DNA from: Mycolicibacterium sp. YH-1
Lineage (GTDB): Bacteria > Actinomycetota > Actinomycetes > Mycobacteriales > Mycobacteriaceae
Assembly: GCF_022557175.1 (NCBI RefSeq)
Contig: NZ_CP092915.1
Coordinates: forward strand, 2,852,001 to 2,916,000
Direction: 5' to 3'
Length of the DNA: 64,000 nucleotides
Shown here: positions 9,324-17,392 of the stretch, piece after piece
Layout of the letters: every line of letters begins with the position of its first letter
Position numbering within the stretch: the stretch's first letter is position 1
Translations under genes and position numbers: made by a program
The notes under the pieces: generated by a model
The model's database searches: none
Told to the model about the DNA's origin: nothing
The model's input: only the letters and a program-made list of their open reading frames with translations

Positions 9324-10766
9324 GTGGGTGGGGGTTCGGTTCGCGAGGTGGTTGCCGCGATACGTGCGGCCCACGACGATCTGGCCGCACTGCCCATCGA
9401 CGCGCTCACCGGGCCCGAACTGCTGGAGGTACTCGACGATCTCGAGACCCTGGCCTGCCAGCTGCCCACCCAGAGCCACCGGCTGCTGGCCCACCTGCAG
9501 ACCGAGACCACGCCCCAGGCGATGGGCGCGAAGTCCTGGCGCGACGTGCTCGCGATCCGGTGGCGCATCTCCACCCGCGAGGCCAAACGCCGACTCGATG
9601 AAGCGGCCGTACTGGGCCCACGTCGCACGGTGACCGGGGCGCCGCTGGATCCGGTGCTGCCCGCCACCGCCCTGGCGGGCGCGCACGGATCGATCACCAG
9701 CGAACACGTGCAGGTGATCCGCGACGCGATGGCCGCCATCCCACCCACGGTCGACCCCCTCACGCGCGGCCAAATCGAGGTCGACCTGGTCCGCACCGCC
9801 ACCGGAGTCGGACCCAAACAACTCAAGGACAATGCCGAGCGCACCATCTTCCTGCTCGACCAGGACGGCCCCGAACCCGACGACACCGAACGCACCCGGC
9901 GCCGCGGGCTGTCGGTCGGCCCCCAGCAGTCCGACGGAATGACCGCGATCAGAGGCAACCTCACCCCTGAGGCGTGGGCGATCTACGAGGCGATCTTCGC
10001 GAAGTGGGCCGGCCCCGGGATGTGCAATCCCGACGACGACCTTCCGTGTATCGCCGGCACCCCGTCACAGGAGCAGATCGACAGCGATCACCGCAGCCTG
10101 GCCCAGCGCCAGCACGACGCGCTGATCGCGGTCGGGCGCAATGTGCTCGAAAGCGGTGTGCTGGGCCAGCACAACGGCCTGCCCACCTCGATCATCATCC
10201 GCACCACCCTGCAAGACCTCGAGAGCCGCGCGGGGGTCGGTATCACCGGTGGGGACACCGTGATGCCGATCCGCGACGTGATCCGCCTCGGTGCGCACGC
10301 TCACCACAATCTGGCGGTGTTCGACGGGGTCACCGGCTCGGCACTTGACCTGTTCCGCACCCGCCGGGTCGCCTCCCCGGCGCAGCGGATCATGCTGATT
10401 GCCCGCGACGGGGGCTGCACCAAACCCGGCTGCCCGGTACCGGCCTACGGCACCCAGGTCCATCACGCGGCCCGCGACTGGGCCGATAACGGCCAGACCA
10501 ACGTCGACGAGCTCGGCCTGGCCTGCGGGCCCGACAATCGCATGGTCGGCCCCGACGGCTGGAGCACCCGCATCAACGCATGCAACGACGTCGAATGGAT
10601 CCCACCGCAACACCTCGACACCGGCCAAGCCCGCATCAACGACTACCACCGCCCCGAACGCCTCCACCCGCCCGCCGACAACGACAACGACGAACCGGCG
10701 GACAACACCGCCGAAGACACTGGCGCACAATCCAGCTCCGACCCACCCCAACCCGACGCGGCGTAG
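9324..10766 (+). CDS. 13E12 repeat family protein (DUF222 plus HNH endonuclease domain)
   Basis: A 480-residue protein. DUF222 covers about residues 10-330 (AIRAAHDDLAALPIDAL, SWRDVLAIRWRIS, AKRRLDEAAVLGPRR). A C-terminal HNH nuclease domain follows at about residues 345-430 (ARDGGCTKPGCPVP, VHHAARDWADNGQTNVD). The last 50 residues are a Pro/Asp/Asn-rich tail. These genes occur in many copies in mycobacteria, and the catalytic role is not established. The GTG at 9324 abuts the SOS box; a second in-frame GTG at 9348 is possible. An ATG at 9313 inside the box is in another frame and is not the start. Confidence 0.88.
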   Translation: MGGGSVREVVAAIRAAHDDLAALPIDALTGPELLEVLDDLETLACQLPTQSHRLLAHLQTETTPQAMGAKSWRDVLAIRWRISTREAKRRLDEAAVLGPRRTVTGAPLDPVLPATALAGAHGSITSEHVQVIRDAMAAIPPTVDPLTRGQIEVDLVRTATGVGPKQLKDNAERTIFLLDQDGPEPDDTERTRRRGLSVGPQQSDGMTAIRGNLTPEAWAIYEAIFAKWAGPGMCNPDDDLPCIAGTPSQEQIDSDHRSLAQRQHDALIAVGRNVLESGVLGQHNGLPTSIIIRTTLQDLESRAGVGITGGDTVMPIRDVIRLGAHAHHNLAVFDGVTGSALDLFRTRRVASPAQRIMLIARDGGCTKPGCPVPAYGTQVHHAARDWADNGQTNVDELGLACGPDNRMVGPDGWSTRINACNDVEWIPPQHLDTGQARINDYHRPERLHPPADNDNDEPADNTAEDTGAQSSSDPPQPDAA

Positions 10767-10812
10767 CCGTAACCGGTCCGCGGGTCACAGGCCGACGAGG
10801 CGCCCGCCGCAA

Positions 10813-11478
10813 TCAGGACGTGCGGTAGCGGCGCTCGGGCCGGCCCACGCCGTACTGCAGACGTAGCTCCAGCGCACCCACGCCGAGGTAGTGCTCGAGG
10901 TAGCGGCGCGCGCTGACACGCGAGATCCCCACCAGCTCGGCGCATTCGGCTGCGGACACCTCACCGGCCGACCTGACGGCCTCGAGCACCAGCTGGCCCG
11001 TCTCGGTGCCCAGGCCCTTGGGCAGCGACTCACCGCCGCGCGCGGGCGCCGAGCCACCGAAGAGCGAGTCGATCAGGGATTGATCGACGCCTGCAGCTGA
11101 CCGCAACGCGTCGTCGCGGGCAGCGAACGCCTCGAGTTTCGCCTTGAACTGGTCGAATTCGAACGGCTTGATCAGATAGTCGGCGGCGCCGCCGTCCAGT
11201 GCGCCGGACACGGTGTCGAGTTCCCTGGCCGCGGTTATCATGATCACCCCGACACGGTCGCCGCGAGAACGCAAGCGTTGCAACACCTCCAGTCCCGTCA
11301 TATCGGGCAGATGGACGTCGAGCAGGATCAGATCGAGGCTGGACTCCGCGGCATGGGTGAGAGCCTCGGTGCCGGTGCGGGCGACAGCGGAGGCATGAAA
11401 TCCGTCGACCCGGTCCACGAAACGGCGGTGGATCTCGGCGACCATGAAGTCGTCATCGACCACGAGGACCTCACGCAT
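10813..11478 (-). CDS. CitB/DcuR-type response regulator
   Basis: A 221-residue response regulator. The receiver domain (residues 1-120) has the acidic pocket VVDDDF, phosphoacceptor Asp54 in LILLDVHLPD, and the LIKPFEF lysine. The C-terminal part (GTETGQLVLEAVRSAGEVSAAECAELVGISRVSARRYLEH) is the winged-helix output of the CitB/DcuR family. The ATG at 11478 overlaps the kinase stop by 8 nt, so the pair is translationally coupled. A start at 11493 is also possible. With the divergent tctCBA operon next door, it probably activates tricarboxylate uptake. Confidence 0.92.
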   Translation of the reverse strand: MREVLVVDDDFMVAEIHRRFVDRVDGFHASAVARTGTEALTHAAESSLDLILLDVHLPDMTGLEVLQRLRSRGDRVGVIMITAARELDTVSGALDGGAADYLIKPFEFDQFKAKLEAFAARDDALRSAAGVDQSLIDSLFGGSAPARGGESLPKGLGTETGQLVLEAVRSAGEVSAAECAELVGISRVSARRYLEHYLGVGALELRLQYGVGRPERRYRTS

Positions 11479-13105
11479 TGCCGCTACTCCCATCGGGACG
11501 GTCCAGTGGCAATCGCACGTCGAAGACTGCGCCGCCGTGTGGTCCGTCCGACACATCGACCGTGCCGCCCAGTTGTGCGCTGACAAGGCGGACCAGCGCG
11601 AGCCCGATGCCTCTGCCACCGGGCACATCGGGTTTGGAGGTGACGCCGCGGGCGAATATGGCCTCGCGTAGGTGCTCGGGCACACCGGGTCCGGAGTCGG
11701 CGACCGAGATGGTCAGTTCGCCTGCGTCGTCGAGGGCGACGGTGACCACTGCGCGCTCTGATCCCTCCGACACGTCAACCGCGTTGTCGATCAGATTCCC
11801 TAGGACCGTGATGACGTCGGTCGCCAGAGCGGGATCCAGTGCGGTGAGGTGGCTGTCATCGTCGAGCACGAGGGCGACTCCACTCTCTGCCGCCAGTGAG
11901 GACTTGGCGATCAACAGCGCTGCCACCGCGGGGTCGGCGACGTGGCGTGTCACGGCGTCACTGATCTCGGCACGGCGCCGGGTCAGCGTTCCGACCAGAT
12001 CGCGCACAGCGTCGTACTCGCCGAGTTGAACGAGCCCCGAGATGGTGTGCAACTGGTTGGCGAATTCGTGGGTCTGCGCGCGAAGGGTGTCGGTAACGCT
12101 CTTGTGTGATGACAGCTGGGCCTGCATCGAGGCCAACTCGGTGCTGTCGCGCATCGTTGTGACGGTACCGATCCGCTCGCCGCCGGTGCTGGCCGCCCGC
12201 CGATTGAGCGCGAGAACCCTTGTCCGCGTCGTTATCACGACGTCGCGGCCGTCGTCACCGGACAATAGGAACTCGACGACAGCGGGGTCCATCCCGCTCG
12301 CGTCAACGTGGCGTCCCACAGCGTCGCCCGTGACACCAAGAAGTCCCTGTGCGCTGTCGTTGAGCAGTGTGATGACGCCATCGGTGTTCACCGCCACGAC
12401 ACCCTCTCGGATGCTGTGCAGCAACGCTTCCCGGTGATCGGCCAACCCGGCGATCTCGGCGACTTCCAGACCCCGCGTGTGGCGCTTGATACGCCGGGAC
12501 AACAGCCACGAGGCGGCCAGCCCGAGGGCGGCGCCGAGCCCCAGATACACCAGCAGCCGCTCACCGGCTCCGCTGAGCAGTTGCCACACTGACGGATAGG
12601 GCTCGCTGACCGAGACCACGGCCAAAACGTCGCCGTCGGTGGACAGGATTGGCACCTGGCCGACCAGCGAGTGCGAACCGTCGACGTCGAGATCGCCCGA
12701 CCACGCCCGGCCCTCGATCACCCGGCTGTGTTCGAAGCCGTCGCGTTGGCCCACGCGGGAGGGCTCCGACGACGCGCGCACCAGCCCGTCGGGTGCCTGG
12801 ATCTCGACCAGCCGTGCGCCCGACAGGGCGACGGCGCGATCGACCTCCGGTGCCAGCAGTTGCGCAGCGAACGGATCCGCGTAGCGATCCCGCACGATCG
12901 GTGTCGAGGCGAGGTTCTCGGCGACCGCGATCATCCGCTGACCTCGCACGTCGCGGAACTCGCGCGAGGACTGTGCCACTGACACCGCCGCCACCGCGCC
13001 GAGCACCACGGCCACCACCAGCAACTGAAACACCAGAAACTGGCCGGCCAGGCTTCGCGCCGTCAGCCGTCGCCCGGTCCATGTACTCCCGGCCCATTTA
13101 CTCAA
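11471..13105 (-). CDS. CitA/DcuS-type sensor histidine kinase
   Basis: A 544-residue membrane sensor kinase. An N-terminal helix (about residues 18-45) and a second one near residues 185-205 bracket an extracytoplasmic PASTA-less, CitA-like sensing domain (REFRDVRGQRMIAVAENLA). A cytoplasmic PAS domain follows (HSIREGVVAVNTDGVITLLN), then the SpoOB-type dimerisation helix with the phosphoacceptor in RAQTHEFANQLHTISGL, and an HATPase domain (LGNLIDNAVD, DSGPGVPEHLREAIF, GRGIGLALV). Family ligands are citrate or C4 acids. TTG 13105 is the only reasonable start upstream of the first helix. It is divergent from tctC. Confidence 0.92.
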   Translation of the reverse strand: MSKWAGSTWTGRRLTARSLAGQFLVFQLLVVAVVLGAVAAVSVAQSSREFRDVRGQRMIAVAENLASTPIVRDRYADPFAAQLLAPEVDRAVALSGARLVEIQAPDGLVRASSEPSRVGQRDGFEHSRVIEGRAWSGDLDVDGSHSLVGQVPILSTDGDVLAVVSVSEPYPSVWQLLSGAGERLLVYLGLGAALGLAASWLLSRRIKRHTRGLEVAEIAGLADHREALLHSIREGVVAVNTDGVITLLNDSAQGLLGVTGDAVGRHVDASGMDPAVVEFLLSGDDGRDVVITTRTRVLALNRRAASTGGERIGTVTTMRDSTELASMQAQLSSHKSVTDTLRAQTHEFANQLHTISGLVQLGEYDAVRDLVGTLTRRRAEISDAVTRHVADPAVAALLIAKSSLAAESGVALVLDDDSHLTALDPALATDVITVLGNLIDNAVDVSEGSERAVVTVALDDAGELTISVADSGPGVPEHLREAIFARGVTSKPDVPGGRGIGLALVRLVSAQLGGTVDVSDGPHGGAVFDVRLPLDRPDGSSGNA

Positions 13106-13134
13106 AGACCAAAACGTCCTTTGCGTCCGAAAGG

Positions 13135-13148
13135 GTGACGTGGGTCAC
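13135..13148. promoter_or_regulatory. CRP/GlxR-like operator between the sensor kinase and tctC
   Basis: The palindrome GTGACGTGGGTCAC matches the core GTGA-N6-TCAC of mycobacterial CRP (consensus TGTGA-N6-TCACA). It lies in the 60-bp divergent region, 29 nt from the kinase start and 17 nt from the tctC start, and could control both directions. Confidence 0.6.
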
Positions 13149-13165
13149 TTGGGGGAACAGTATCG

Positions 13166-14197
13166 ATGAACTTCACAATTCGGCGAACGGGGACGATGGT
13201 GTCGAGACTTCCACGGTGGGCGACCGGGTGGGGGGCGGGTCTGGCCGCCCTGCTCCTGGTCGTGGTCACCGCAACGGCCTGCGGGGTCACCCGCGGCGAT
13301 GATCCCGCCGGCCTGCATCGGCTGCGGATGATGGTGCCGAACAGCCCGGGCGGTGGCTACGACCTCACCGCCCGCACCGCGGTGAAGATCATGGAGGACG
13401 AGGACATCACCGGTCGCGTCGAGGTGTTCAACGTGCTCGGCGCGGGCGGCACCGTGGCGATGGCCCGGTTGATGAACGAGCGCGGCAATGGCGACCTCAT
13501 GATGACCATGGGTCTCGGCGTGGTCGGCGCCACCTACACCAACGGGTCGCATATCAAGGCGTCGGACGCGACTGCCATTGCGAAGTTGATCGAGGATCCG
13601 GGGGCCATCTTCGTTCCCGCCGACTCGCCGTTCCAGACGGTGACCGACTTCGTCACGGCGTGGAAGGCCGACCCGTCCAAGGTCACCATCGGCGGCGGAT
13701 CGTCACCCGGGGGCCCCGATCACCTGTTCCCGATGGAATTGGCCAAGGCGGTGGGCGTCGAACCCAAGAGCGTCAACTTCGTCACCTATGACGGTGGTGG
13801 TGACCTCTTGACCGCGCTACTCGGCAAGAAGATCACGGTGGGCACGTCGAGCCCCGGCGAACTCATCGACCAAATCGAGGCGGGTCAGCTTCGGGTGCTC
13901 GGCGTCTCCAGTGAGGAGCGTGTCGAGGGCATCGACGCGCCGACGCTGAAGGAGTCGGGTATCGACCTGACGTTCGCCAACTGGCGTGGAGTGCTTGCGC
14001 CGCCGGAGATCCCGGATAACGCCAAACAGTCGATGGTCAAGGTGCTCGAGGAGATGCATGGCACACAGCAGTGGAAGGACGCCCTGGTGAAGAACGGCTG
14101 GACCGACGCATTCATGACGGGTGCGGAATTCGAACAGTTCCTGAAAGACCAGGACAACCGGGTGTCGTCAACGTTGACCGAATTGGGCCTGCTATGA
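13166..14197 (+). CDS. tctC: Tripartite tricarboxylate transporter substrate-binding lipoprotein TctC
   Basis: A 343-residue Bug-family periplasmic-type binding protein. A lipoprotein signal (helix GAGLAALLLVVVTA, lipobox TATAC) precedes the mature domain, which starts LRMMVPNSPGGGYDLTARTA, the typical carboxylate-binding loop. Later family blocks include GGGSSPGGPDHLF, VTYDGGGDLLTALLG and FANWRGVLAP. It presents tricarboxylates or related acids to TctAB. The ATG at 13166 follows a GGGGGAA site. The stop overlaps the tctB start (ATGA). It is the first gene of tctC-tctB-tctA-usp, divergent from its probable two-component regulator. Confidence 0.94.
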   Translation: MNFTIRRTGTMVSRLPRWATGWGAGLAALLLVVVTATACGVTRGDDPAGLHRLRMMVPNSPGGGYDLTARTAVKIMEDEDITGRVEVFNVLGAGGTVAMARLMNERGNGDLMMTMGLGVVGATYTNGSHIKASDATAIAKLIEDPGAIFVPADSPFQTVTDFVTAWKADPSKVTIGGGSSPGGPDHLFPMELAKAVGVEPKSVNFVTYDGGGDLLTALLGKKITVGTSSPGELIDQIEAGQLRVLGVSSEERVEGIDAPTLKESGIDLTFANWRGVLAPPEIPDNAKQSMVKVLEEMHGTQQWKDALVKNGWTDAFMTGAEFEQFLKDQDNRVSSTLTELGLL

Positions 14198-14712
14198 GCG
14201 CGACCGACGAACGCTCGCGCGAGGAGCGCAGGCCCGACTATGCGCAATACATCGTCGTCGCCGTGCTGGCGGTCGTCGGCGGGTTCCTGGTCTACAGCGC
14301 ACTGACGCTGCAGGAGGGCTTCGCCAAGGTGGATCCCGTTGGGCCCAAGTTCTTCCCGATGGTCATCGGTGTCACGGCTCTCGTGCTGGCACTGATCCTG
14401 GCCGTCGCGATTCCACGCGGTTCCAAGGGCGAGGCCGACGCCGGTGAGGACATCGATCCGGACATGCCGAGCGACTGGCGCACCGTCAGCCTGCTGGTGG
14501 CGCTGTTCATCGCGATGATCCTGCTGGTGAACCCGCTGGGATGGGTCGTCATGAGTTCGATCTTCTTCGCCTGCGCAGCAACGATTCTCGGCAGTAAGCA
14601 CTATGTCCGCAACATCGTGATCGGGGTGGTCCTGGCGCTGGCCAGCTTCTATGCGTTCTACTCCGGGCTCGGAATCCCGCTGCCCGCAGGCATCTTGGAC
14701 GGGATTCTGTAA
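14194..14712 (+). CDS. tctB: Tripartite tricarboxylate transporter small membrane subunit TctB
   Basis: A 172-residue protein with four to five membrane helices ([37 protein letters not shown], and others) of the TctB/DUF1468 family. The family motif [15 protein letters not shown] follows the first helix. It overlaps tctC by 4 nt (ATGA) and tctA by 1 nt (TAATG), so the three subunits are translationally coupled. A charged cytoplasmic stretch (residues about 78-95) separates helices 2 and 3. Confidence 0.93.
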   Translation: MSATDERSREERRPDYAQYIVVAVLAVVGGFLVYSALTLQEGFAKVDPVGPKFFPMVIGVTALVLALILAVAIPRGSKGEADAGEDIDPDMPSDWRTVSLLVALFIAMILLVNPLGWVVMSSIFFACAATILGSKHYVRNIVIGVVLALASFYAFYSGLGIPLPAGILDGIL

Positions 14713-16250
14713 TGGACAACTTCGACTGGCTCATGCAGGGCTTCGCCGAGGCCGCAACCCCAATGAACCTGCTGTACGCGGTGATCGGTGTACTACTCGG
14801 GACGGCGGTCGGCGTCCTTCCGGGCATCGGGCCCGCGATGACGGTGGCGCTGCTGCTGCCGATCACCTACAACGTCAGCCCAAGCGCTGCGTTCATCATG
14901 TTCGCCGGCATCTTCTACGGCGGCATGTACGGCGGCTCGACAACCTCGATCCTGCTGAACACGCCGGGGGAGTCGTCGTCGGTGATCACGGCGATAGAGG
15001 GCAACAAGATGGCCAAGGCGGGCCGTGCCGCGCAGGCGTTGGCCACCGCGGCGATCGGCTCGTTCGTGGCGGGCACCATCGGTACCGTCCTACTCGCTGC
15101 GTTCGCGCCGGCCATCTCTCGGTTCGCCGTCACCCTCGGCGCGCCGTCCTATCTCGCGATCATGCTCTTCGCGCTGGTGGCGGTCACAGCGGTCCTCGGG
15201 TCGTCCAAGCTGCGCGGGGCGATCTCGCTGGTTCTCGGGCTGGCCATCGGCATCGTCGGCATCGACTTCCTCACCGGGCAGCCGCGAGCCACGTTCGGGA
15301 TTCCGCAGCTGTCCGACGGTATCGACATCGTGGTGATCGCGGTGGCGATCTTCGCTCTCGGCGAGGCGTTGTGGGTCGCGGCGCACCTGCGCCGACGGCC
15401 GTCTGACGTCATTCCGGTGGGTCGGCCGTGGATGGGCCGCGATGACTGGAAGCGGTCGTGGAAGCCATGGCTGCGCGGTACCGCATACGGTTTCCCGTTC
15501 GGCGCGCTGCCGGCAGGCGGTGCTGAGCTGCCGACATTCCTGAGCTACATCACCGAGAAGAAGCTGTCGAAGCATCCCGAGGAGTTCGGCAAGGGTGCCA
15601 TCGAGGGTGTCGCCGGTCCGGAGGCCGCGAACAACGCGTCGGCGGCGGGCACGCTGGTGCCGATGCTGTCGCTGGGTCTGCCGACCAACGCCACCGCCGC
15701 GGTGATGCTGACGGCCTTCGTCTCGTACGGAATCCAGCCCGGCCCAACGCTGTTCGAGAAGGAGCCGCTGCTCATCTGGACGCTCATCGCCAGCCTGTTC
15801 ATCGGCAACCTGCTGCTCCTGCTGCTGAACCTGCCCCTGGCGCCGCTGTGGGCCAAGCTGTTGCGGACCCCCCGGCCGTACCTGTACGCGGGCATCCTCT
15901 TCTTCGCCACGCTGGGCGCGTTCGCGGTCAACGTGCAACCGCTGGATCTGGCGCTGCTGCTCCTGTTCGGTCTGCTCGGCTTGATGATGCGTCGCTTCGG
16001 ACTTCCGGTGCTGCCGTTGATCATCGGCGTCATACTCGGACCGCGTATTGAACGCCAACTGCGCCAAAGCCTGCAGCTCGGCGGAGGCGACTGGAGCAGC
16101 CTGTTCACCGAGCCGGTCGCGATCGTCACCTACGTCCTGATGGCGGTGCTCCTGATCGTCCCGCTGATACTGCGCCTGCTGCACCGCGATGAGGAGACCC
16201 TGCTCGTCGTCGAGGACGACAGGGACCAACGAGAGAAGGCCCAGGCATGA
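14712..16250 (+). CDS. tctA: Tripartite tricarboxylate transporter large membrane subunit TctA
   Basis: A 512-residue polytopic permease of the TctA family, about 11-12 helices. Signature blocks are [59 protein letters not shown] and [16 protein letters not shown]. The third subunit of the sodium- or proton-driven uptake system. The C-terminus is a charged cytoplasmic tail ([12 protein letters not shown]). The start is fused to the tctB stop as TAATG and the stop overlaps the following usp gene by 4 nt. Confidence 0.95.
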   Translation: MDNFDWLMQGFAEAATPMNLLYAVIGVLLGTAVGVLPGIGPAMTVALLLPITYNVSPSAAFIMFAGIFYGGMYGGSTTSILLNTPGESSSVITAIEGNKMAKAGRAAQALATAAIGSFVAGTIGTVLLAAFAPAISRFAVTLGAPSYLAIMLFALVAVTAVLGSSKLRGAISLVLGLAIGIVGIDFLTGQPRATFGIPQLSDGIDIVVIAVAIFALGEALWVAAHLRRRPSDVIPVGRPWMGRDDWKRSWKPWLRGTAYGFPFGALPAGGAELPTFLSYITEKKLSKHPEEFGKGAIEGVAGPEAANNASAAGTLVPMLSLGLPTNATAAVMLTAFVSYGIQPGPTLFEKEPLLIWTLIASLFIGNLLLLLLNLPLAPLWAKLLRTPRPYLYAGILFFATLGAFAVNVQPLDLALLLLFGLLGLMMRRFGLPVLPLIIGVILGPRIERQLRQSLQLGGGDWSSLFTEPVAIVTYVLMAVLLIVPLILRLLHRDEETLLVVEDDRDQREKAQA

Positions 16251-16636
16251 TCGTTATCGGCTACACCGCGGACGCCTTCGGCCAGGCCGCGTTGGATCAC
16301 GGCATCGCCGAGGCCAGATTGCGCGACACCGACGTGTTGGTGATCAACTCGACAGCGGGTGACGCCTATGCCGATCCGGCTTTCGCCCAACCCGATCGGG
16401 TGCGCGAGGTCCAGGCCCGTCTCGCGACGTGTGGTGTGCCGTCGCAGTGGTCGCAACCCGTCGGCGTGGACGCCGCGACGGAGCTGTTGACGGCGATGGA
16501 GCAGGCTGATTCCGAGTTACTGGTTATCGGGGTGAAACACCGCAATCCGGTCGGCAAGCTGCTGCTCGGCAGCGTGTCGCAGCGGGTGCTGCTGGAGTGC
16601 GCCAAACCCGTACTCGCGGTCAAACCAGCCGAGTGA
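16247..16636 (+). CDS. Universal stress protein (UspA family)
   Basis: A 129-residue single Usp domain beginning [19 protein letters not shown]. The C-terminal nucleotide-binding pattern [37 protein letters not shown] has the G-x2-G-x9-G(S/T) layout, read here as G...GKLLLGSVS, which suggests ATP binding. It overlaps tctA by an ATGA and so is the last gene of the transporter operon. Usp domains often accompany TTT transporters in actinobacteria, probably as regulators of transport. Confidence 0.92.
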   Translation: MIVIGYTADAFGQAALDHGIAEARLRDTDVLVINSTAGDAYADPAFAQPDRVREVQARLATCGVPSQWSQPVGVDAATELLTAMEQADSELLVIGVKHRNPVGKLLLGSVSQRVLLECAKPVLAVKPAE

Positions 16637-17392
16637 TGGACGAGGGCGGAGCAACGCGCCGGGCCTACGAGTCATCGACGTGATGGGCACCCGCCGGAGC
16701 CGTTCCGACGGTCACACACACCGCTCCTGAATTGTTTGCCATGGAGATCTCGACATTGATCAATGGCACTGTGCAGCACACTGTGACTGAATCGCAGAAT
16801 TGACGGGTGCGCAAACGGTGTAACGGCGGCGGGCTTGAGTACGCGTCGGGATCGGTCTAAAGCCCAGGTTGATCGGCGGGAGTGCTGCCGAACGTCAAAA
16901 TGATGCCGTTGGGCCGAATTTGACCTCGAAGTGATGCCGATGGTCTCGAAGTTCATTGACCACCCACTATGCCGCGTAGCGCACTGCCTCAGGGGCGGCG
17001 TGGCTGGCCGCGTGCCTGTAGCTGACACGGGTTAGGGGTAGCGAAGCCGGTTGGTGGTGCCCGGTGATATGCCATTGCGCCCACATGCTGCAGGTTGATC
17101 AAGCATCGAAGCATTGCTGCAGCATGCGATCTGCGAACTATTCGCTGGTAGTGGCCGCGCCGTCTCGCATGAATCTGTGCTGAATCTGTGAATTCGGTGC
17201 ATTCGGGAGTTCCCCTGAATTTGCTGAAAGTGCGCAATCGGAGCTAGAGGCGAATTCACCGCCTTGGGGGCCTGGCAAACGAAATTCAAGATCAAATAAC
17301 CGTGCAAAAGGTCTCATTGCAAATGAATGGTGATCAAGGTTGCGGTCATGTAACTTTTGCTGATCGACTTGGTTCCTATCTAGGGGGTTGCC
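16637..17392. other. Long non-coding region before the repeat-protein gene
   Basis: 756 nt, noticeably richer in A/T than the surroundings towards its right end. No reading frame here has mycobacterial codon usage or a ribosome binding site. It contains an inverted repeat (17084-17126), a direct duplication of TGAATCTGTG around 17170-17190, and a short unsupported ATG frame of 20 codons at 16740. The right end has a plausible ribosome binding site (TAGGGGG) 7 nt before the ATG at 17393. It probably holds the promoter and a long leader of the repeat protein. Confidence 0.6.
17084..17126. repeat. 10-bp inverted repeat with 23-nt spacer
   Basis: The arms CATGCTGCAG and CTGCAGCATG are perfectly complementary. 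The spacer itself contains a TTGATCAA palindrome. It could be a regulator-binding site or an RNA hairpin in the leader of the repeat-protein gene. There is no T-run after it, so a classical terminator is less likely. Confidence 0.6.

Noticed and set aside
9313..9633. ATG start at 9313 for the 13E12 protein
   Set aside because: It lies inside the LexA box and in another frame than the conserved DUF222 sequence; GTG 9324 is in frame.
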